A stretch of DNA of 19,901 nt from Subdoligranulum variabile (GTDB lineage Bacteria > Bacillota > Clostridia > Oscillospirales > Ruminococcaceae), in contig SFKI01000029.1 of NCBI GenBank assembly GCA_004554775.1, forward strand, positions 1 to 19,901, read 5' to 3'. Under the pieces are notes generated by a model. It was given only the letters and a program-made list of their open reading frames with translations. It searched no databases and was not told the origin of the DNA. Of the stretch, positions 6,753-12,401 are shown piece by piece (positions within the stretch are counted from its first letter, which is position 1; the number at the start of each line of letters is the position of its first letter). A program made the position numbers and the translations under genes.

Positions 6753-8108
6753 ATGGGAACCCAAAACAAAACGACTCTGACCGAAGGCAGCGTAGCAAAG
6801 GGCATGCTGCTGTTTGCACTGCCGATCTTTATCAGCAACCTTTTCCAACAGTTATATAATGCGGCCGATTCACTCATCGTCGGCAATTTTTTAGGCGGTG
6901 AAGCGCTGGCGGCAGTCGGCTCCTCGGGCAGCCTGATTTTTCTGCTGACAGGCTTTGTCAACGGCGTGTCTCTGGGCGCGGGCGTTGTGGTGGCACGCTA
7001 CTTTGGCGCCAAGGACTGGCAGCGGATGCGCCGCACCATCCACACCACGGTAGCGCTGGGCCTGGCCGCCGGTGTGGTGCTTACGGTGGTGGGCGTCTGG
7101 CTTACCCCGCAGATTTTGCGCTGGATGGGCACGCCAGAAAACGTGCTGGTCAACTCGATCGCTTACTTCCGCATGTACTTTATGGGCTCCATCGCGGTGG
7201 TTATGTATAACGTAGGCGCGAGCATTTTGCAGTCGGTAGGGGACAGCCGCAGCCCCATGCGGTATCTGATCGCGGCATCCATCATCAATATCGTGCTGGA
7301 CCTGGTTCTGATCGGTGGGTTCCGCATGGGCGTGGGTGCGGCGGCATTTGCGACCATTGCATCCCAGACGGTCAGCGCGATCCTGGCATTTTCCAAGCTG
7401 ATGCGCTCCAAAGAGGAATGGGCCGTCCATCCGCGCGAGGTCCGCTTCGACGGTGCGGCGCTTAAAGCCGTCGTTGTGCAGGGCCTGCCCTCGGGCATCC
7501 AGAACTCGGTCATTTCGCTGGCCAACGTCATCGTGCAGTCCAACATCAATTCGTTCGGGGCCAATGCTATGGCCGGCTGCGGTGCGTACAGCAAGGTCGA
7601 GGGCTTTGCGTTTCTGCCCGTGACCTGCTTTGCCATGGCGTTGGCAACGTTCGTCAGCCAGAATGTTGGCGCGGGCCAGCCGGACCGTGTGCGCAAGGGC
7701 ATGAAATTCGGCATCCTCTGCTCCATCGCCATGGCCGAAATCGTGGGCGTCAGTATCTATCTGGCGTCCCCGTGGCTGATCGGCGCGTTCAGCAGCGAGC
7801 CGGACGTTATCGCGTTCGGCGTACAGCAGGCCCACACGGCGGCGCTGTTCTACTGCCTGCTGGCGTTCAGCCATTGTTGCGCGGGCATCCTGCGCGGGCT
7901 GGGCCGCCCCGTCGTGCCCATGATGGTCATGCTGGCCGTCTGGTGTGTGCTGCGCATTACCTACATTACGATTACGCTGCATTTTATCCATGCCATCGGC
8001 GTGGTATTCTGGGCCTACCCGCTGACCTGGAGCATCTCCTCGCTGCTCTTCGCGTGGTACATCCGCCACTGCCCCATCCCGCAATTGGGCGGCGGCGCAC
8101 CGCAGTAA
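6753..8108 (+). CDS. MATE family efflux transporter
   Basis: This is a 451-residue multidrug/toxin-extrusion type exporter with about 12 membrane segments in two homologous halves. The start of the first half is typical: EGSVAKGMLLFALPIFISN, then LFQQLYNAADSLIVGNFLG. The repeat in the second half begins near VVVQGLPSGIQNSVISLANV. MATE proteins export cationic drugs, metabolites or natural products using Na+ or H+ gradients; the substrate is unknown. The ATG at 6753 is chosen because AAGGAG (6731-6736) lies in the leader, although its 16-nt spacing is long. The upstream ATG at 6720 is nearly at the transcription start. The gene has its own promoter, and a terminator hairpin lies at 8115-8149. 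The two-component pair downstream could regulate it, but that is only inferred from position. Confidence 0.9.
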   Translation: MGTQNKTTLTEGSVAKGMLLFALPIFISNLFQQLYNAADSLIVGNFLGGEALAAVGSSGSLIFLLTGFVNGVSLGAGVVVARYFGAKDWQRMRRTIHTTVALGLAAGVVLTVVGVWLTPQILRWMGTPENVLVNSIAYFRMYFMGSIAVVMYNVGASILQSVGDSRSPMRYLIAASIINIVLDLVLIGGFRMGVGAAAFATIASQTVSAILAFSKLMRSKEEWAVHPREVRFDGAALKAVVVQGLPSGIQNSVISLANVIVQSNINSFGANAMAGCGAYSKVEGFAFLPVTCFAMALATFVSQNVGAGQPDRVRKGMKFGILCSIAMAEIVGVSIYLASPWLIGAFSSEPDVIAFGVQQAHTAALFYCLLAFSHCCAGILRGLGRPVVPMMVMLAVWCVLRITYITITLHFIHAIGVVFWAYPLTWSISSLLFAWYIRHCPIPQLGGGAPQ

Positions 8109-8114
8109 TTTGCC

Positions 8115-8149
8115 AAATTCCACCTGTTTTGCCGGGCGGAATTTTTGTT
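8115..8149 (+). terminator. Terminator after the MATE gene
   Basis: The stem AAATTCC/GGAATTT (8115-8121, 8138-8144), with partial inner CC/GG pairing, is followed by TTGTTT. An alternative hairpin that uses part of its loop is possible: CACC..TTTTGC (8121-8132) with GCAAAAGGTG (8151-8160). Confidence 0.6.
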
Positions 8150-8160
8150 TGCAAAAGGTG

Positions 8161-8189
8161 TTGCTTTTTGCCTGCGCATTTGCCATAAT
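8161..8189 (+). promoter_or_regulatory. Promoter of the LytTR/GHKL two-component pair
   Basis: The -35 is TTGCTT (8161-8166) and the -10 is CATAAT (8184-8189), with a 17-bp spacer. The predicted start near 8196 gives a short leader carrying the purine-rich AAAAGGGGG ribosome site before the GTG at 8228. Confidence 0.5.
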
Positions 8190-8227
8190 ACTGTTATATA
8201 AGTTTACCGGAAAAGGGGGCCTGCCGC

Positions 8228-8935
8228 GTGGCTCAAATTGCTGTAGTTGAAGATAACGACGCAATGCGTGAGCAGCTGTGTGGGTTCATCGCACAGTATG
8301 CGCGCGAGAGCGGCCGCCAGCTGGATGTGACCGCCTTTGCCGACGGTGCCGAGATCGTCGACCCCTACCGCCCCGGCTTTGACATCATCTTTTTGGATAT
8401 CGAGATGCCCACCCTGGGCGGCATGCCCACGGCTGAGCGTATCCGCCAGGTGGACCCCGACGTCGTGCTGGTGTTTGTCACCAACATGGCGCAGTACGCC
8501 ATCCGCGGGTATGAGGTCGACGCGCTCGACTTCGTGCTCAAACCTGTCAGCTACTACCAGTTCAGCACAAAACTGGAGCGCGCCTTGCAGCGCATCCAGC
8601 GCCGCCGCGGCGGGCAGATCGCCTTGCAGGTGGGCGGCGGTGTGCAGCTTTTGAACACCGACGAAATTTTGTATCTCGAAACCCGCGACCGTCTGCTGCA
8701 CTATCACACGGCCAGCGATACCTGGTCGGTGCGCGGCAGCTTGCAAAAGGCCGAAAAAGAGCTGGCCCCCTACCATTTTGCGCGCTGTAACCAGTGCTAC
8801 CTTGTCAACCTGCGCCACGTAAAGGGCGTGCAGGATGATTTTGTAACGGTCGGGCAGGAGCGGCTCGAGATCAGCCGCCGCCAGCGCGTGGCATTTCTGG
8901 CCGCAGTCGCAGCCTATGTCGGGGGTGCGCTGTAG
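8228..8935 (+). CDS. LytTR-family response regulator (AgrA/LytR-like)
   Basis: This is a 235-residue DNA-binding response regulator. The receiver domain has Glu8/Asp9, phosphoacceptor Asp57 (FLDIEMP) and Lys105 (LKPV). A LytTR DNA-binding domain follows at about 129-232, recognisable from ILYLETRDRLLHYHT, the GSLQKAEKEL helix and HFARCNQCYLVNLRHV. Such regulators bind pairs of short direct repeats upstream of promoters, often controlling peptide signalling, export or envelope genes. The GTG start has a GGGGG-rich ribosome site about 8 nt upstream. The final G of its TAG stop is the first base of the GTG start of the sensor gene, so the two are translationally coupled. No cognate agrB or agrD gene is present in the window. 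Confidence 0.92.
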   Translation: MAQIAVVEDNDAMREQLCGFIAQYARESGRQLDVTAFADGAEIVDPYRPGFDIIFLDIEMPTLGGMPTAERIRQVDPDVVLVFVTNMAQYAIRGYEVDALDFVLKPVSYYQFSTKLERALQRIQRRRGGQIALQVGGGVQLLNTDEILYLETRDRLLHYHTASDTWSVRGSLQKAEKELAPYHFARCNQCYLVNLRHVKGVQDDFVTVGQERLEISRRQRVAFLAAVAAYVGGAL

Positions 8936-10218
8936 TGGCCCCGCTTATCACGCTGCTGACCAGTGCGCTGTGCATCTGGCTGGCCCAGTTGGCCTACTGG
9001 CTGCCGCTGAAACGGCGGAAAAAATACCAGCTGCGGTTTCTGTTGGATTTGATAGCCACCGTGCCGTTTGCACAGGTCATCACTTGGGCCAACAGCGGGC
9101 GCACCACGGCCCCAGCGCTGATCGCCATTTACATCGGCTACTTTTTGTGGGTGGGAATCTCCACCAGACTGTGTACCCCGCTGGACGCTGCCGCCAGCGC
9201 CTATTGCAGCGTCTGGATCGTGCTGACGTCAGAGTCGATTTATGAGCTGTGGCGTCTGTTGATCTGGGTGGCGGGCCGGGCCGGTTTGCAGCAGTCCGCG
9301 CTGACCAGTGTGCCGATGCTGCTGGGGCAGATCGGCTTTACCTTTGCTGTTTGCGTTCTGGTGCGTTACACCGTCGCCCGCCTGATGCCGGACGAGGGAC
9401 TTTACCGCATCGGCCCGCGCCAGCTGCTGAGCGCGGCACTGTTGGGTGGCATGTTCATCTTCCAGTTTTTTGCACTGATGTCCACCCTGCAAAATAAGAG
9501 CGTGGGCCTGTCGCTGGTCGCGCCCGCCTTTTTGACGCAGCTCTATTGCCTGACGCTGCTCTATTTGCAGACCGAGCTTTTCAAAAAATCTGCCATGCAG
9601 AAGGAAATGGACACCCTCAACCTTTTGTATGAACGACAGCGTCAGCAATATCAAATTGCACGCCAGAACGTGCAGATCATCAACCGCAAATGCCACGAGC
9701 TGAAAGTGCAGATCACCGACCTGCGCCGCCTGAACCCCGATGCCGCCGCCGCGCAGAACGTAACCGAAGCCGAGCGCGCCGTGCAGCTGTATGACGCTAC
9801 CGCCGACACTGGCAACGAGGTCTTGGACGTTGTGCTGACCGAGAAAGCCATGCTGTGTGAGGCGCAGCATATCACGCTGAACTGCGTGGCCGATGGCAGC
9901 GCCGTGACGTTTGTTGAGCCGGGCGACCTCTACGCGCTGTTCTCCAACGCCTTGGATCAGGCCATTGACGCCGCCGCCCGCCAAATGGACGAGCCCCGCC
10001 GGATGATCGACCTGCTGGTCTGCAAGCGGCAGGGATTTATCGTCATTAACGTCATTGCGCCCGCCGTGACCGAAACACCAACCCGCACGGCCCGCCAGCA
10101 CCACTATGAGCAAAAAGTCATGCGCCGCATCGTGCAAAAATACAGCGGCACGATGACGAAGGAAAACCAGAACACATTGAGTGCAGTCAAGATCGTGCTG
10201 CTGCCGCCCAAGCCATAA
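8935..10218 (+). CDS. GHKL-type membrane sensor (AgrC-like) with a degenerate ATP lid
   Basis: This 427-residue sensor is coupled to the LytTR regulator. Residues 1-212 contain about six hydrophobic segments. A coiled helix follows (213-250), then the phosphoacceptor-like His254 in NRKCHELK. The ATPase domain has a DTGNEVLDVVLTEK helix (291-304) and N box Asn338 (LFSNALDQAIDAA). The expected glycine-rich G1 and G2 boxes are not visible: the segment 371-392 (INVIAPAVTETPTRTARQHH) has no glycine, and the usual hGxGL is QHHYEQ. Glycine reappears only in QKYSGTM (401-407). The protein may therefore bind ATP poorly or act mainly as a phosphatase or scaffold. The start is GTG at 8935, sharing one base with the upstream stop. 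A strong terminator follows. Confidence 0.85.
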   Translation: MAPLITLLTSALCIWLAQLAYWLPLKRRKKYQLRFLLDLIATVPFAQVITWANSGRTTAPALIAIYIGYFLWVGISTRLCTPLDAAASAYCSVWIVLTSESIYELWRLLIWVAGRAGLQQSALTSVPMLLGQIGFTFAVCVLVRYTVARLMPDEGLYRIGPRQLLSAALLGGMFIFQFFALMSTLQNKSVGLSLVAPAFLTQLYCLTLLYLQTELFKKSAMQKEMDTLNLLYERQRQQYQIARQNVQIINRKCHELKVQITDLRRLNPDAAAAQNVTEAERAVQLYDATADTGNEVLDVVLTEKAMLCEAQHITLNCVADGSAVTFVEPGDLYALFSNALDQAIDAAARQMDEPRRMIDLLVCKRQGFIVINVIAPAVTETPTRTARQHHYEQKVMRRIVQKYSGTMTKENQNTLSAVKIVLLPPKP

Positions 10219-10229
10219 GCCTAAATCCA

Positions 10230-10276
10230 CACCCTTGATTTTGTGCATGTTGTACAAAATCAGGGGTGAATTTTTT
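10230..10276 (+). terminator. Strong terminator after the GHKL sensor
   Basis: A 15-bp stem with one G-T wobble (10230-10244, 10254-10268) and a 9-nt loop is followed by AATTTTTT. It separates the two-component pair from the glycoside-use cluster. Confidence 0.88.
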
Positions 10277-10327
10277 GTCAAGCAAAAACCGATTATCCCA
10301 CTAAAAGTACCACTTTTCGCAAACCCA

Positions 10328-10356
10328 TTGCGTAAAACAGCGCTGTTGTGTACAAT
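10328..10356 (+). promoter_or_regulatory. Promoter of the GH2/GH3 cluster with internal operator
   Basis: The -35 is TTGCGT (10328-10333) and the -10 is TACAAT (10351-10356), with a 17-bp spacer. The spacer contains the perfect 12-bp palindrome AACAGCGCTGTT (10336-10347), with a central CpG as in LacI-family operators. A bound repressor would block RNA polymerase directly. A second small dyad, AAAAGT-ACC-ACTTTT, lies upstream at 10303-10317. No LacI gene is in the window. Confidence 0.5.
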
Positions 10357-10390
10357 ATACAGCAGAACAAACACACTACGGAGGGACGCT

Positions 10391-12310
10391 ATGCGAAGCA
10401 CGACCACGCTGATGAAAAACTGGCAGTTCACTGGGCCGGACGGCAACACCACCACGGTCGACCTGCCCCATACCTGGAATAACATCGACGGCCAGGATGG
10501 CGGCAACGACTATTGGCGCGGCAGCTGCACGTACCGGATACACTTCGCAGCGCCCGCCTTTGACCCCGCCGCCCAGCAGGTATGGCTGCAATTTGAGGGC
10601 GTGGGTGATAGCGCCAAGATCAGCCTGAATGGCACCGAGGTCACTTCCCACGATGGCGGCTTCTCCACCTTCCGCGCCGATATCACGGCCCTGCTGCAAG
10701 CGGATAACGAGCTGACCGTCGTTGCCGACAACAGCAAAAACGACACCGTCTACCCCCAGAAAGCCGACTTCACGTTCTATGGCGGCATCTACCGCACGGT
10801 CAGTCTGCTGGTCGTCAGCAGGGATCACATCGCGCTTGACTATTACGGCGGCCCCGGTGTGCAGATCACCCCGACAGTCAACGGCAGTAGCGCCGAGATC
10901 CGCGTCGAGAGCAAAGTCAACGGCGGTGGCAGCGTCGAAGTTGCCATCCTCGATGCCGAGGGCAGAGAAGTGCTGACCGGTTCCGGCATGGACACCACCC
11001 TCACGCTGGACCGCCCCCACCTGTGGGACGGCGTGCGCGACCCCTACCTGTACACCTGCGTTGTCCGCCTGATGAAAGATGGGCAGGCGGTGGATAAAGT
11101 CCGCCAGCGCTTCGGCGTGCGCAGCTTCTCGGTTGACCCCAAGCAGGGCTTCTTCCTCAATGGTCGCCCGTATCCGCTGCACGGCGTCTCCCGCCATCAG
11201 GACCGCAAGGGTCTGGGCAATGCCATCACGCGCGAGATGCACGACGAGGATATGCAGCTCATCAAGGAGCTGGGCGCGAACACGATCCGTCTGGCGCACT
11301 ATCAGCACGACCAGTACTTCTACGACCTCTGCGATGAGGCCGGCATGGTCGTCTGGGCTGAGATCCCCTACATTTCCGAGCACATGCCCAATGGCCGTGA
11401 AAACACGATCAGCCAGATGAAGGAGCTGATCGTCCAGAACTACAACCACGCCTGCATCGTCTGCTGGGGCGTCTCGAACGAGATCACGATCTCGACGAAG
11501 GACAACCGCGACATGCGCGACAACCATCATGTGCTGAACGATCTCTGCCATGAGATGGACAAGACCCGCCTGACGACGCTGGCCTGCTACGCGATGTGCG
11601 GCCCCTTCAACCCGGTAGCGCATATCACGGATCTCGTCAGCTGGAACCTGTACCTCGGCTGGTACGTGCCGGGCCTCTTTTTAAACGACCTCTGGATGGA
11701 CTTCTTCCACCTCTGCTACCCGAACCGCGCGCTCGGTTTTAGCGAGTACGGCGCCGAGGGTATGCCGAATCTGCACAGCAGCCATCCCCGCCGCGGTGAC
11801 CACACCGAGGAATACCAGGCCATCTACCATGAGTACATGCTCCGCTGCTTTGACCGCCACAAATGGCTGTGGGCGACCCACGTCTGGAACATGTACGACT
11901 TTGCCGCCGACGCCCGCGACCAGGGCGGCGAGCCGGGTATGAACCATAAGGGGCTGGTCACGTTTGACCGCAAGACCAAGAAGGACAGCTTCTACATCTA
12001 TAAAGCGTGGTGGAGCGACGAGCCGTTCGTGCATATCTGCTCGAAGCGCTATGCGGACCGCACCGAGAATGAAATCGAGGTCAAGGTCTACTCGAACCAG
12101 AAGAATGTTACGCTTTACGTGGACGGCGAAAAGCTGGCCGAGCAGGAGGGCGAGCACATCTTCAAGTTCCGTGTCAAGCTGAACGGCGAGACGAAGGTCC
12201 AGGCCGTGGCAGGGGACAGCATCGACGATGCGGTATTCCGCAAGGTAGATGCCCCGAACCCGGACTACAAGCTGACTAAGAAAAAGTCCACCAGCGCAAA
12301 CTGGGTGTAA
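10391..12310 (+). CDS. Glycoside hydrolase family 2 enzyme (beta-galactosidase/glucuronidase type)
   Basis: This 639-residue cytoplasmic retaining glycosidase has no signal peptide. Domains in order are the GH2 sugar-binding jelly roll (about 8-145, ending FYGGIYRTVSL), an immunoglobulin-like domain (150-247), a TIM barrel (250-545) and a C-terminal beta domain (555-620) with a basic tail. The acid/base is Glu364 (WGVSNEI) and the nucleophile is Glu452 (SEYGAEG). Residues 518-520 (NHKG) fit the NxK pattern of beta-glucuronidases, but the surrounding GLVTFDRKTKKDSFY is also common in GH2 beta-galactosidases, so specificity stays open. The ATG at 10391 has GGAGGG about 6 nt upstream; the open frame back to 10181 is not used. 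It is the first gene of the cluster. Codon choice shifts near 11230, where CTC, TCG and ACG become frequent. Confidence 0.9.
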   Translation: MRSTTTLMKNWQFTGPDGNTTTVDLPHTWNNIDGQDGGNDYWRGSCTYRIHFAAPAFDPAAQQVWLQFEGVGDSAKISLNGTEVTSHDGGFSTFRADITALLQADNELTVVADNSKNDTVYPQKADFTFYGGIYRTVSLLVVSRDHIALDYYGGPGVQITPTVNGSSAEIRVESKVNGGGSVEVAILDAEGREVLTGSGMDTTLTLDRPHLWDGVRDPYLYTCVVRLMKDGQAVDKVRQRFGVRSFSVDPKQGFFLNGRPYPLHGVSRHQDRKGLGNAITREMHDEDMQLIKELGANTIRLAHYQHDQYFYDLCDEAGMVVWAEIPYISEHMPNGRENTISQMKELIVQNYNHACIVCWGVSNEITISTKDNRDMRDNHHVLNDLCHEMDKTRLTTLACYAMCGPFNPVAHITDLVSWNLYLGWYVPGLFLNDLWMDFFHLCYPNRALGFSEYGAEGMPNLHSSHPRRGDHTEEYQAIYHEYMLRCFDRHKWLWATHVWNMYDFAADARDQGGEPGMNHKGLVTFDRKTKKDSFYIYKAWWSDEPFVHICSKRYADRTENEIEVKVYSNQKNVTLYVDGEKLAEQEGEHIFKFRVKLNGETKVQAVAGDSIDDAVFRKVDAPNPDYKLTKKKSTSANWV

Positions 12311-12315
12311 TGCCC

Positions 12316-12371
12316 AAAGTCTCCCCTCCAGGGGAGCCAGAGAACTTCCGGAAACACACCGCACTCTGCGG
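12316..12371. repeat. Hairpin-rich intergenic element
   Basis: The 91-bp gap between GH2 and GH3 is packed with dyads: CTCCCC-TCCA-GGGGAG (12321-12336), the palindrome TTCCGGAA (12346-12353) and CCGCA-CTC-TGCGG (12359-12371). None is followed by a T tract. The CTCCCC/GGGGAG type of stem resembles the dispersed hairpin elements seen in intergenic DNA of related gut Firmicutes, and a similar stem closes the window at 19881-19899. It may also stabilise the upstream mRNA. Membership of a repeat family cannot be shown from one window. Confidence 0.35.
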
Positions 12372-12401
12372 TTGGTTTATACAAAACAAGGAGAAAACAT
12401 A

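Noticed and set aside
10181..10390. N-terminal extension of the GH2 frame
   Set aside because: It would run through the GHKL gene end, a strong terminator and the GH2 promoter. The ATG at 10391 has GGAGGG.
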